A stretch of 64,000 nucleotides of DNA. Origin: Pseudomonas sp. S06B 330. GTDB lineage: Bacteria > Pseudomonadota > Gammaproteobacteria > Pseudomonadales > Pseudomonadaceae. Shown one piece after another: positions 8,412-17,457 of this stretch (its first letter is position 1; each line of letters begins with the position of its first letter). The position numbers and the translations under genes are program-made. The notes under the pieces were generated by a model, which ran no database searches, was not told the DNA's origin, and saw nothing but the letters and a program-made list of their open reading frames with translations. The stretch spans positions 1,031,501 through 1,095,500 of the forward strand of contig NZ_CP088149.1 in the NCBI RefSeq assembly GCF_002845275.2, in the 5' to 3' direction.

Positions 8412-10594
8412 GCGCACTGACACTGCCGTTTCGCTGGTTGGCAACCCTGGAGTGGCGCCGTGGTTTCTTTGAGTGGGCACGCACTGACGGGGTGACCTGG
8501 GTTTACATCTTCAAAGTCCTTAGCGCGGCGTTTCTGACGTTGTGGCTGGCCATGCGCCTGGAGTTGCCGCAGCCGCGCACGGCGATGATCACCGTGTTCA
8601 TCGTCATGCAGCCGCAGAGCGGGCATGTCTTTGCCAAGAGCTTTTGGCGACTGCTGGGGACGCTGGCCGGCTCGTCGATGATGGTCGCGCTGATTGCATT
8701 GTTTCCACAGAACACCGAACTGTTCCTGCCGAGCCTGGCGATCTGGGTGGGCCTGTGCTCAGCCGGTGCCATGCGCTATCGGACCTTCCAGGCCTATGGC
8801 TTTGTGCTCGCCGGTTACACCGCCGCGATGGTCGGCCTGCCGGCGTTGCAACACCCTGATGGGGCGTTTATGGCGGCGGTCTGGCGGGTGCTGGAAATCT
8901 CCCTGGGGATTCTGGTGTCGACCCTGGTCAGCGCCGCGATCCTGCCGCAGTCGGCGGGCGCGGCCATGCGCAATGCCCTGTACCAACGCTTCGGTGTGTT
9001 CGCCGGATTCGTTATCGAAGGCCTGCGCGGCGACAGCCAGCGCGACCGCTTCGAAAGCAGCAACGTGCGTTTCATCGCCGAAGCAGTGGGCCTGGAAAGC
9101 CTGCGCAACGTCACCGCCTTCGAAGATCCGCACATGCGCCGCCGCAATGGCCGGCTGGGGCGCATGAACAGCGAGTTCATGGCCATCACCACGCGCTTCA
9201 ACGCCTTGCACCAGTTGCTTGAACGCCTGCGTTTGCGTGGCCCGTTGCAGATCGTCCCGGCGATCGAGCCCGGCCTCAACGCGCTGGCGGATCTGCTCGA
9301 AGGCTATGCCGGTCGGGCGCTGACCAGCGCCGACGCCGCGCGCTTGGCCGAGCAATTGGCCGCCTACAAGGAAGGCTTGCCGGAGCGGGTGCGCAGCTTG
9401 CGTGCCGCCTATGTCGAGAGCGGGCCGAGCGATGCTGACCTGCTGGATTTTCACACCGCTTACGAACTGCTTTATCGCTTTGTCGATGACCTGTACAGCT
9501 ACGCGCTGACCCACGCTTCGCTGGCCGAGCACAACCATGCCCGCGAGCAGTGGGATGAACCCTACGTGGCGCAGACCAACTGGATGGTGTCGCTGGCGGC
9601 GGGGGTGAGGGCCTCGTTCATTTTGCTGGTGTTGGGCAGCTTCTGGATCGCCACGGCCTGGCCGAGCGGGGCGATGATGACCCTGATTGCGGCCGCTACT
9701 GTAGGGCTGTCGGCGGCCTCGCCAAACCCCAAGCGGATGTCTTTTCAGATGGCCTGCGGGACCTTGTTCGGTGCCTTCGTCGGCTTTTTTGAAACCTTCT
9801 TCGTGTTCCCCTGGATTGATGGCTTTCCTTTGCTGTGCCTGGTCCTGGCGCCGGTGTTCGTGTTCGGCGCCTTCCTCGCTTCGCGCCCTGCCTACGCCGG
9901 GGTTGGCCTGGGGCTGCTGATCTTCTTTGCCACCGGCTCCGTGCCGGACAACCTGACCGTCTACAACCCCTACAACTTCATCAACGACTACATCGCCATG
10001 GTGATCGGCATGCTGGTGTGCGCCGCTGCCGGGGCGATCATTCTGCCGCCCAACAGCCGCTGGTTGTGGAGTCGCCTGGAGCAGGATCTGCGCAGCCAGG
10101 TGCTGTTCGCCATCAGCGGTCGCTTGCGTGGCCTCGGTTCGGCCTTCGAAAGCCGCACGCGTGACCTGCTGCACCAGGCCTATGGCCTGGCGGCCGGTAA
10201 ACCGATGGTGCAGAGCAACCTGCTGCGCTGGATGTTCCTGGTGCTGGAGGTGGGGCACGCGATCATCGAACTGCGCAAGGAACAGGCCATTTTGCCGGTG
10301 CACCCGTGCTACGCCGAATCGCAGCCCTGGCGTCAGGCGATCCGGGTCATGGGCCGGGCCCTGGCGCGCTTGTTCCTGCAACCGAGCGCGAGCAACCACG
10401 AGCGTGCCCTGGTAGCGGTAGACCACGCGATCAGCCGCGTGCTGGCCACCGACGAACCTTTTGCCCGGCACTTCGATACCTCGGCCCTGCGTCGCGTGCA
10501 GAGCTACCTGCACTTCATCCGTACTTCGCTGCTCGACCCCCAGTCGCCGCTGGCCGCCCTGGCCCCGGCCCAAGGACAGCCCCATGCCTCGTGA
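8408..10594 (+). CDS. FUSC-family inner-membrane efflux protein (AaeB-like)
   Basis: This 728-residue protein has two membrane blocks of about five to six helices each (roughly 40-185 and 395-560) separated by soluble segments, the FUSC/AaeB architecture of aromatic-acid exporters. The first block contains QPRTAMITVFIVMQPQSG and the second repeats a similar SGAMMTLIAAATVGLSAAS pattern. AaeB proteins work with an HlyD-like AaeA adaptor, which is encoded two genes downstream. The gene overlaps its neighbours at both ends. The substrate is probably a hydrophobic or aromatic acid, inferred from the family. Confidence 0.88.
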   Translation: MSALTLPFRWLATLEWRRGFFEWARTDGVTWVYIFKVLSAAFLTLWLAMRLELPQPRTAMITVFIVMQPQSGHVFAKSFWRLLGTLAGSSMMVALIALFPQNTELFLPSLAIWVGLCSAGAMRYRTFQAYGFVLAGYTAAMVGLPALQHPDGAFMAAVWRVLEISLGILVSTLVSAAILPQSAGAAMRNALYQRFGVFAGFVIEGLRGDSQRDRFESSNVRFIAEAVGLESLRNVTAFEDPHMRRRNGRLGRMNSEFMAITTRFNALHQLLERLRLRGPLQIVPAIEPGLNALADLLEGYAGRALTSADAARLAEQLAAYKEGLPERVRSLRAAYVESGPSDADLLDFHTAYELLYRFVDDLYSYALTHASLAEHNHAREQWDEPYVAQTNWMVSLAAGVRASFILLVLGSFWIATAWPSGAMMTLIAAATVGLSAASPNPKRMSFQMACGTLFGAFVGFFETFFVFPWIDGFPLLCLVLAPVFVFGAFLASRPAYAGVGLGLLIFFATGSVPDNLTVYNPYNFINDYIAMVIGMLVCAAAGAIILPPNSRWLWSRLEQDLRSQVLFAISGRLRGLGSAFESRTRDLLHQAYGLAAGKPMVQSNLLRWMFLVLEVGHAIIELRKEQAILPVHPCYAESQPWRQAIRVMGRALARLFLQPSASNHERALVAVDHAISRVLATDEPFARHFDTSALRRVQSYLHFIRTSLLDPQSPLAALAPAQGQPHAS

Positions 10595-10784
10595 AATCGC
10601 CTTCCACGGCGTCTACATGCCGACCATGACCTTGATGTTCCTGTTCGCCGCCGGGCTCGCCTGGGGCCTGGACCGGTTCATCGCAAGCTATGACGGTTAC
10701 CGGTTTTTCTGGCATCCGGCGCTGTTGCGCCTGTGTCTGTTTATCTGTCTGTTCGGCGCCATGGCCCTGACTCTCTACCGTTGA
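10584..10784 (+). CDS. DUF1656 small membrane protein (AaeX-like)
   Basis: The product is 66 residues with two hydrophobic helices (about 11-27 and 46-64) and a PREIAFHGVYMPTM start, matching DUF1656/AaeX proteins always found between FUSC and HlyD genes. It overlaps the 3' end of the FUSC gene by 11 bp and ends 11 bp before the adaptor gene. Its exact role in the pump is not known. Confidence 0.85.
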   Translation: MPREIAFHGVYMPTMTLMFLFAAGLAWGLDRFIASYDGYRFFWHPALLRLCLFICLFGAMALTLYR

Positions 10785-10795
10785 GACCCCTGTTG

Positions 10796-11662
10796 ATGAA
10801 AAAGTTTTTCAGCCTGATCGCCACCTTGCTCGTGCTGGCAGCTGCCGTGGTGATCGGCCGCCAGCTCTGGGTGCACTACATGAACACACCCTGGACCCGT
10901 GACGGGCGGGTGCGCGCGGACATCATCAACGTTGCCGCCGATGTACCGGGCTATGTGGTTGATGTGCCGGTGCGTGATAACCAGTTGGTGAAGAAGGGCG
11001 ATGTGCTGCTGCAGATCGATCCTGAGCATTATGAAGTGGCGGTCAAGCAGGCCCAGGCCCTGGTCGCCTCACGCAAAGCCACCTGGGAAATGCGTAAGGT
11101 CAACGCGCATCGGCGCGCCGACTTGGACAACCTGGTGATCTCCCGCGAGAACCGCGACGACGCCAGCAACATCGCCAACTCGGCCCTGGCGGATTATCAG
11201 CATGCCCAGGCGCAACTGGCGGCTGCAGAGCTTGATCTTAAGCGCACCCGAATTCTGGCGACCGTCGACGGCTATGTGACCAACCTCAACGTCCATCGGG
11301 GTGACTATGCGCGCACCGGTGAGCCGAAGATGGCAGTGGTCGACAAGGACTCCTTCTGGGTCTACGGCTTTTTCGAAGAGACCAAGCTGCCGCATGTGAA
11401 CGTCGGTGACCAGGCTGACCTGCAGATGATGAGCGGGGAAGTGCTCAAGGGCCATGTGGAGAGTATTTCCCGTGGCATCTACGACCGTGACAACCCGGAA
11501 AGCCGCGAGTTGATCGCCGATGTAAACCCGACCTTCAACTGGGTGCGTCTGGCCCAGCGGGTGCCGGTGCGGATTCACATCGATGAAGTGCCGGAAGGGT
11601 TTCTGCTGGCGGCGGGGACGACCTGTACCGTGGTGGTCAAACCCGCAAAAGATCAGGGTTAG
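10796..11662 (+). CDS. HlyD-family membrane fusion protein (AaeA-like)
   Basis: This 288-residue periplasmic adaptor has an N-terminal anchor helix (about 3-22), a lipoyl/barrel-sandwich half-motif (VPGYVVDVPVRDNQLVKKGD), a short alpha-helical hairpin, and the second half-motif with the family element TRILATVDGYVTNLNVHRGDY. It links the FUSC pump to the OprM-like channel. The ATG at 10796 is chosen because it starts just before the anchor. It is the last gene of the efflux operon and is followed by a REP pair at 11671-11746. Confidence 0.9.
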   Translation: MKKFFSLIATLLVLAAAVVIGRQLWVHYMNTPWTRDGRVRADIINVAADVPGYVVDVPVRDNQLVKKGDVLLQIDPEHYEVAVKQAQALVASRKATWEMRKVNAHRRADLDNLVISRENRDDASNIANSALADYQHAQAQLAAAELDLKRTRILATVDGYVTNLNVHRGDYARTGEPKMAVVDKDSFWVYGFFEETKLPHVNVGDQADLQMMSGEVLKGHVESISRGIYDRDNPESRELIADVNPTFNWVRLAQRVPVRIHIDEVPEGFLLAAGTTCTVVVKPAKDQG

Positions 11663-11670
11663 GGGGTGAC

Positions 11671-11746
11671 CCATCGCCGGCAAGGCCGGCTCCCACAATG
11701 ATCGGTGTTGCACTCGACACTGGGGGAGCCGTTCTTGCCGGCGATG
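11671..11746. repeat. Inverted REP pair (REPIN), GCCGGC family
   Basis: One REP core runs left to right at 11672-11696 and a diverged inverted copy (AGCCGTTCTTGCCGGCGATG) lies at 11727-11746, about 25 bp apart. The pair fills the convergent gap between the HlyD and universal stress protein genes and probably folds into a large hairpin. Confidence 0.75.
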
Positions 11747-11750
11747 CGTT

Positions 11751-12191
11751 TCAGGCGTGCCGGGAGTCCACCAACACGGGGCAGCTCAACTGATCGATGA
11801 CCTTGTTGCTGATCGACGGATCCAGCAAGCGCCCCAGGCGGTTCAGGTGGCGGTGGCCCATGATGATCAAGGCACAGTCAAGCGTGCGGGCTTGGCTGAC
11901 AATCACCGCTACCGGTTCGCCCTGAACCAGTTTGCCCTCGCTCTCAAAGCCTAACCCGCGCAACCGTTGCAGCGCCTGCTGCAGGGCCAGGCTGGCATGG
12001 CGCTGTTCGTCAGTGGCGGCCGGATACTCCTGTTGCTCAAAGGCTGTCACGCGGTCCAACGCAAACGCACCGTCGATAGCCAGCACCACATGCAAACGGT
12101 GGTTGGCCGGCTGACAGTACTGTTGTGCAAGTTCCAGCAAACCTTCCGAGGCGCTGGAGCCATCAATGGCGATCAAGACGGGGCTGAGCAT
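11751..12191 (-). CDS. Universal stress protein (UspA family)
   Basis: The 146-residue single Usp domain starts with MLSPVLIAIDGSSASE and ends with the nucleotide-binding signature region IIMGHRHLNRLGRLLDPSISNKV, close to the ATP-binding Gx2Gx9G(S/T) pattern of the family. The final strand CPVLVD is standard for UspA proteins. The start at 12191 was chosen over a much longer open frame because the Usp fold begins exactly there. It is divergent from the LysR gene at 12351. The specific stress response is unknown. Confidence 0.88.
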   Translation of the reverse strand: MLSPVLIAIDGSSASEGLLELAQQYCQPANHRLHVVLAIDGAFALDRVTAFEQQEYPAATDEQRHASLALQQALQRLRGLGFESEGKLVQGEPVAVIVSQARTLDCALIIMGHRHLNRLGRLLDPSISNKVIDQLSCPVLVDSRHA

Positions 12192-12350
12192 GCAGGGCTC
12201 CACGAGGACAAAGTCGAGCCGCTCATTGTTGGCCAACGCTCGGCGCAGATAAAGGGCCTGCCATGCACTGTGTAGTTGTGTCCGGCGCAACACGGACGCC
12301 GCTGCCAAGCTGGTAACATTGTCCTTTCTGACCCCCTTGGATGCCTGGCA

Positions 12351-13256
12351 ATGCAGATCCCGGATATGAACCTGTTGGTTGCCCTTGACGCCCTGCTCGA
12401 TGAAGGCAGTGTGGTTGGCGCGGCGCGGCGCATGAACCTGAGCCCGGCTGCCATGAGCCGGACGCTGGGGCGTATCCGCGAGGCCATCGGTGATCCGATC
12501 CTGGTCCGCGCCGGTCGCGGCCTGGTGCCGACGCCACGGGCGCTGGCCTTGCACGAGCAGGTGCGGGCGCTGGTTGAGCAGGCCGGGCTGGTGTTTCGCA
12601 GCCGAGAGGAAGTGGAATTGGCCACCTTGGAGCGGACCTTCAGCATTCGCACCAATGATCTGTTTATCGCGCTGTATGGCGCGCAGTTGCTGCGTGCCAT
12701 GCATGAGCAAGCGCCACGCACCGTGCTGCGCTTTGTGCCGGAAAGTGGCGGTGATGACGACTCGATTTTGCGCGATGGGCGCAACGACCTGATTGTCAGC
12801 TCGACCATCGACCTGGGGCCGGAAATCAAGGTACAGAGCCTGTTCAACACCATCTATGTCGGCCTGGCCCGCCAGGATCACCCGATCTTCGACGAACCGA
12901 TCACCCCCGAACGCTTTGCCGCCTACCCGCAGATCAGCGTGTCGCGCCGGGGTCGCGCCAATGGCCCGATAGATCTGGAATTGGCCAACTACAAGGTGCA
13001 ACGCCACGTCGCGTTGATCACCCCAAGCTTTCACTCGGCGATGTTTTCCCTGCCTGACTCCGACCTGTTGCTGCCCATGCCGGCCAACATTCTTACCAGT
13101 GTGACCAAGCTCGGCCTGCCGCTGCGTTCGTTCCGTATTCCGCTGCCGATGGAGCGGGTGACGGTGATGCAGGCCTGGCACCCGCGTTTTGACAACGATC
13201 CGGCCCACCGCTGGTTGCGCCAGACACTCAAGGCCTGCTGTAGCGAGAGCCTTTGA
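12351..13256 (+). CDS. LysR-family transcriptional regulator
   Basis: This 301-residue LysR protein has the helix-turn-helix at about 8-65 (LVALDALLDEGSVVGAARRMNLSPAAMSRTLGRIR) followed by a substrate-binding domain. The ATG at 12351 places the standard D/NLL start at residue 5. It lies directly upstream of and co-oriented with the EmrB-EmrA-NodT operon, separated by 109 bp, and is the best candidate to regulate that pump. Confidence 0.88.
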   Translation: MQIPDMNLLVALDALLDEGSVVGAARRMNLSPAAMSRTLGRIREAIGDPILVRAGRGLVPTPRALALHEQVRALVEQAGLVFRSREEVELATLERTFSIRTNDLFIALYGAQLLRAMHEQAPRTVLRFVPESGGDDDSILRDGRNDLIVSSTIDLGPEIKVQSLFNTIYVGLARQDHPIFDEPITPERFAAYPQISVSRRGRANGPIDLELANYKVQRHVALITPSFHSAMFSLPDSDLLLPMPANILTSVTKLGLPLRSFRIPLPMERVTVMQAWHPRFDNDPAHRWLRQTLKACCSESL

Positions 13257-13365
13257 CGCCAGGATTGCGTTTGCTGCACTCGTAAACTGCCAATATGTCA
13301 GTTTTCGTCATCATTGCCGCTTCATAGACTTCTGCCGGTAGTTGTTCCCCCCGGAGATGTCTTTA

Positions 13366-14907
13366 ATGAGTTCGTTAACCGCGCTGCCCGCTGCTGTCGC
13401 GCCCGTGCCTGTGGCCAGCCCCGCAACGCCTGCGGTATTTGGCCTGCGCATCGTGGTCGGGTTAGTGGGGGTGTTGCTGGCGGTGCTCTGTGCCGGCCTT
13501 AATGAGATGGTCACCAAGGCCTCGCTGGCCGACATCCGTGGCGCAATGTTCATCGGTGCCGATGAAGGCGCCTGGTTGATTGCCGTGTATGCCGCCGCCT
13601 CAGTCTCGGCCATGGCCTTTTCGCCGTGGCTGGCCGTGACCTTTTCCCTGCGCCGTTTCACCCTCTGTGCGATCAGTGCCTTCGCCCTACTGGGGCTGTT
13701 GCAACCCTATGCCCCCAACCTTTCCAGCCTGATGCTGTTGCGCATTTTGCAGGGCCTGGCGTCGGGCGCCTTGCCGCCGATGCTGATGAGTGTCGCCCTG
13801 CGCTTTCTGCCGCCGGGGATCAAAGTCTATGGCCTTGCCGGCTATGCCCTGACGGCCACCTTCGGGCCCAACCTCGGTACGCCGTTGGCAGGCTTGTGGA
13901 CGGAGTACGTCGGTTGGCAATGGGCTTTCTGGCAGATCGTTGTACCGTCATTGCTGGCCATGGCCTGCGTGGCCTGGGGCCTGCCGCAGGACCCGCTGCG
14001 CCTGGAACGCTTCAAGCAGTTCGACTGGCGTGGCCTGCTGCTCGGTTTACCGGCGATCTGCTCGTTGGTCATCGGCCTGACCCTGGGCGATCGCCTGGGT
14101 TGGTTCGACTCGCCGCTGATTTGTTGGTTGCTCGGCGGTGGTCTGGTGCTGCTGGTGGTGTTCCTGTGCAACGAATGGTCTGAGCCGCTGCCGTTCTTCA
14201 AGTTGCAGATGCTCAAGACCCGCAACCTAACCCACGCGCTGGTGACGCTGTTTGGGGTGTTGATCGTGCTGACTGCGGCGATCCTCATTCCCTCCAGTTA
14301 CCTTACCCAGATTCAGGGCTATCGCCCGGCGCAGACCGCGCCGCTGATGCTGCTGGTGGCGTTGCCACAGTTGCTCGCGCTGCCGCTGACCGCCGCCTTG
14401 TGCAACATCCGTGCGGTGGATTGCCGTTGGGTCCTGGCCATCGGCCTGGGCATGCTGGCGTTGTCCTGCGGGCTCGGCAGCCAGCTCACCAGTGTGTGGA
14501 TTCGCGACAACTTCTACCTGCTGCAGATGCTGCACATCTTCGGCCAACCGATGGCCGTGCTGCCGTTGCTGATGCTTGCCACTGGTGGCATGAGCCCGCA
14601 GGACGGTCCCTTCGCTTCCGCCTGGTTCAATACCGTCAAGGGCCTGGCCTCGGTGGTCGCCACCGGTTTGCTCGAGGCCCTGACCACGCTGCGCCGCCAT
14701 TTTCATTCCAACGTGCTGGTCGACAACCTGGGCAACTCGCCATTAGCCGACAGCACGGCGCCGGGCCTGGCCAAACGCATTCACGAGCAAGCCCTGGTGC
14801 TGACCTCGGCTGACCTCTACCTGTGCATGGCGGTGCTCGCCGCTGCCTTGATCCTGCTGATTCCTTTTGTGCCTACACGAATCTATCCACCGCGAGCGGT
14901 GGCCTAG
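13366..14907 (+). CDS. MFS multidrug transporter, DHA2/EmrB type
   Basis: The 513-residue product has about 14 membrane helices, as expected for DHA2 drug:H+ antiporters. LNEMVTKASLADIRGAMFIGADEGAW and LQGLASGALPPMLMSVALRFLPP are family elements around helices 1-2 and 4-5. Three close starts exist (TTG 13342, ATG 13357, ATG 13366); 13366 has a GGAG nine bases upstream and is chosen. The adaptor gene emrA-like follows 22 bp downstream and then an outer-membrane lipoprotein, giving a complete EmrAB-TolC type pump. The substrate is unknown. Confidence 0.9.
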   Translation: MSSLTALPAAVAPVPVASPATPAVFGLRIVVGLVGVLLAVLCAGLNEMVTKASLADIRGAMFIGADEGAWLIAVYAAASVSAMAFSPWLAVTFSLRRFTLCAISAFALLGLLQPYAPNLSSLMLLRILQGLASGALPPMLMSVALRFLPPGIKVYGLAGYALTATFGPNLGTPLAGLWTEYVGWQWAFWQIVVPSLLAMACVAWGLPQDPLRLERFKQFDWRGLLLGLPAICSLVIGLTLGDRLGWFDSPLICWLLGGGLVLLVVFLCNEWSEPLPFFKLQMLKTRNLTHALVTLFGVLIVLTAAILIPSSYLTQIQGYRPAQTAPLMLLVALPQLLALPLTAALCNIRAVDCRWVLAIGLGMLALSCGLGSQLTSVWIRDNFYLLQMLHIFGQPMAVLPLLMLATGGMSPQDGPFASAWFNTVKGLASVVATGLLEALTTLRRHFHSNVLVDNLGNSPLADSTAPGLAKRIHEQALVLTSADLYLCMAVLAAALILLIPFVPTRIYPPRAVA

Positions 14908-14929
14908 GTACCTGTTCTGAGAGATACAC

Positions 14930-16000
14930 ATGACGACAATAACGACTCATCGAAAAACCGCCTTGATCGTGGCCGCGCTGGTGCTTGCCGGCGTGGTTGG
15001 CCTCTGCGTACCGCTGATGCTGGGCGGCGCTAGCGAACAGAGTACCAACGATGCCTATGTTTCAGCTGACTACACGGTGGTCGCGCCGAAGGTGGCAGGC
15101 TTCATCAAACAGGTGCTGGTCGACGACAACCAGCAGGTCAAGGCCGGGCAAGTGCTGGCGTTGATTGACGACCGTGATTATCAGGCCGCCCTGGCGGCGG
15201 CGCAGGCGCAACTGTTGGTGTCCACTGCGCAGCAGCACAATGCGCGGGCCACCCTCGAACGGCAGGCCTCGCTGATCGCTCAGGCGCAGGCGGCGGTGAA
15301 TGGCGATCAGGCTGAACTGGCGTTCGCCAACCATGAGTTGACGCGCCACAGCCGCTTGGCCGAGCAGGGCGCCGGTACTGTGCAAAACGCTCAGCAGGCT
15401 CGCAGCCGGGTCGATCAGGCCAGTGCCCGGCTGAACAATTCACACGCGGCGCTGGCTGCTGCGCGCAAGCAGGTGGATATTCTCAGCGCGCAAGTTGACA
15501 GTGCCGAAGGCGGTTTGAAGCATGCCCAGGCAAGCCTGGAGCGGGCGCAGCTGGATCTGTCGTATACCCGCATTGTGGCGCCCATCGACGGCATGGTCGG
15601 TGAGCGTGCGCTGCGGGTTGGCGCCTACGTTAATCCGGGCGCGAAACTGCTGTCGGTGGTGCCGTTGGCACACGCCTATGTGCTCGGTAATTTCCAGGAA
15701 ACCCAGCTGACCCATGTGCAGCCCGGGCAACCGGTGCAGATCCGTGTTGATACCTTTGCCGATGAGTACCTGAAGGGCCACGTTGAAAGTATCGCGCCGG
15801 CGACCGGCGTCACCTTCGCTGCGGTCAAGCCGGACAATGCCACCGGCAATTTCACCAAAGTGGTGCAGCGCATTCCGGTGAAGATCGTCTTCGATGCCGA
15901 TCAGCCTTTGCTCCAGCGTCTGCGCGTGGGCATGTCGGTGGTGGCAACCATCGACACCCGCGCCAAATTGGCCGTGGGCAATGAGGTCAGCACCCGATGA
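14930..16000 (+). CDS. HlyD/EmrA-type membrane fusion protein
   Basis: This 356-residue adaptor has an N-terminal membrane anchor (about 12-32), the sequence STNDAYVSADYTVVAPKVAG typical of EmrA proteins, two lipoyl half-domains around a long coiled-coil hairpin (about 85-190), and a beta-barrel with the element YTRIVAPIDGMVGERALRVG. It connects the EmrB-like transporter to the outer-membrane protein whose start overlaps its stop (ATGA at 15997-16000). Confidence 0.9.
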   Translation: MTTITTHRKTALIVAALVLAGVVGLCVPLMLGGASEQSTNDAYVSADYTVVAPKVAGFIKQVLVDDNQQVKAGQVLALIDDRDYQAALAAAQAQLLVSTAQQHNARATLERQASLIAQAQAAVNGDQAELAFANHELTRHSRLAEQGAGTVQNAQQARSRVDQASARLNNSHAALAAARKQVDILSAQVDSAEGGLKHAQASLERAQLDLSYTRIVAPIDGMVGERALRVGAYVNPGAKLLSVVPLAHAYVLGNFQETQLTHVQPGQPVQIRVDTFADEYLKGHVESIAPATGVTFAAVKPDNATGNFTKVVQRIPVKIVFDADQPLLQRLRVGMSVVATIDTRAKLAVGNEVSTR

Positions 16001-17457
16001 AACCTGCGTTCGCCTTATCCCCCTTGCTGTTGAGCTTGCTGGCCGGTTGTACCCTGGGCCCGGACTTTCACACACCTTCCAGCCAGGCACCTGCCAGTTG
16101 GGCACCCCTGCAGGAGCAACCCGCGCCAAGCCAGGCCCAGGCTGAGCCGCTGCAGCAACGCTGGTGGGAGGACTTTCATGACGCCAAACTCAGTGAACTG
16201 ATCGAGCGTGCCAGTCAGCGCAACCTCGACTTGCAGATTGCCAGTGCACGTCTACTGCAAAGCCGGGCATTGCGTGCCAGCATCGCCTCGGAGCAGACCC
16301 CAGCTGTCGATCTCGGCGCCGGCTACAACCGCGCCCGCAACAGCGCGCAGGGCCTCAATGATCCGTCCGGTGAGGGCGGCAAGTCAGCCTTCAACTTGTG
16401 GCAGGGGGATCTGACGGCCAGTTGGGAGCTGGATTTGTGGGGGCGGGTCAGGCGGCAAGTCGAAGCCGCCGACGCGGTAGTGGAGGTCGCCGAGAATGAC
16501 CGTCGGGGCGTGCTGTTGTCGTTGCTGGCCGAGACGGCGGGCAATTACATTCAGCTGCGTGCGGTGCAGAGTACCCTGGCTGTGACGCAGGAAAACCTTG
16601 AGGTCTCGCGCCATAGTTTGCGCCTGTCGCAAATGCGTTTGCGCGATGGTGTCGCCACGGCACTGGACGTGGCCCAGGCCAGTGCGCAAGTGGCTTCGAT
16701 TGAAGCACGCCTGCCCACCTTGGAGGAACGCCAGGCGCAATTGATCAACGCCTTGAGCCTGTTGCTGGCCGAACCGCCGCGCAGCTTGCAGGCTGAACTG
16801 CTGGCGCCTGGCGCCATGCCGGCGCCGCAGCAACGCTTTGCCATCGGCGTACCCTCGGAACTGGCCGAGCGCCGTCCGGACATTCTTCAGGCAGCCGCCC
16901 AATTGCATGCGGCCACCGCCAGCATCGGTGTGGCCAAGGCGGATTTTTATCCGAGCATTCGTCTGTCAGGCAGCGTTGGCTTTCAAGCGCTGCAGTTGTC
17001 CGATTTTGGCGGGTGGGATTCGCGCCGTTTCGGTATCGGGCCGCAGTTGAGCCTGCCGATTTTCGACGGCGGACGCCTGCGGGGTGTGCTCCAACTGCGT
17101 GAAGCGCAGCAGCAGGAAGCGGCCTTGCACTATCAGCAGGTGGTGCTGCGCGCCTGGCATGAAATCGACGATGTGCTGCGCCTGTATAACGCCAGTCAGT
17201 TGCGCCGCGACCTGTTGGCCGAAGCCGTGCGGCAAAACCGCATTGCCCTGCAGACGGCGCAGCAGCAGTACGTGGAAGGCGCGGTGGATTTCCTCAATGT
17301 ACTCAGTGTCCAGGGGGCCTTGCTGGCCAGCGAGGAGCAATGGGTGGAGAGCTCCGCGAGTGTGTCCCAGGCCTTGGTGGGTTTGTACAAGGCACTGGGC
17401 GGTGGCTGGCAGGCCTTCGATCCGGCAATGACCGCAGCCGTTACAGCGGGCGGCTAA
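15997..17457 (+). CDS. Outer-membrane efflux lipoprotein (NodT family)
   Basis: The 486-residue channel protein begins with a lipoprotein signal and lipobox LAGC (Cys about residue 18), then the family opening LGPDFHTP, and two OEP repeats including WELDLWGRVRRQVEAAD and ISLPIFDGGRLRG-like elements (here LSLPIFDGGRLRG). It completes the EmrAB pump. Its last 17 bp overlap the convergent SDR gene. The paralogue at 6885-8411 serves the FUSC pump. Confidence 0.9.
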   Translation: MKPAFALSPLLLSLLAGCTLGPDFHTPSSQAPASWAPLQEQPAPSQAQAEPLQQRWWEDFHDAKLSELIERASQRNLDLQIASARLLQSRALRASIASEQTPAVDLGAGYNRARNSAQGLNDPSGEGGKSAFNLWQGDLTASWELDLWGRVRRQVEAADAVVEVAENDRRGVLLSLLAETAGNYIQLRAVQSTLAVTQENLEVSRHSLRLSQMRLRDGVATALDVAQASAQVASIEARLPTLEERQAQLINALSLLLAEPPRSLQAELLAPGAMPAPQQRFAIGVPSELAERRPDILQAAAQLHAATASIGVAKADFYPSIRLSGSVGFQALQLSDFGGWDSRRFGIGPQLSLPIFDGGRLRGVLQLREAQQQEAALHYQQVVLRAWHEIDDVLRLYNASQLRRDLLAEAVRQNRIALQTAQQQYVEGAVDFLNVLSVQGALLASEEQWVESSASVSQALVGLYKALGGGWQAFDPAMTAAVTAGG

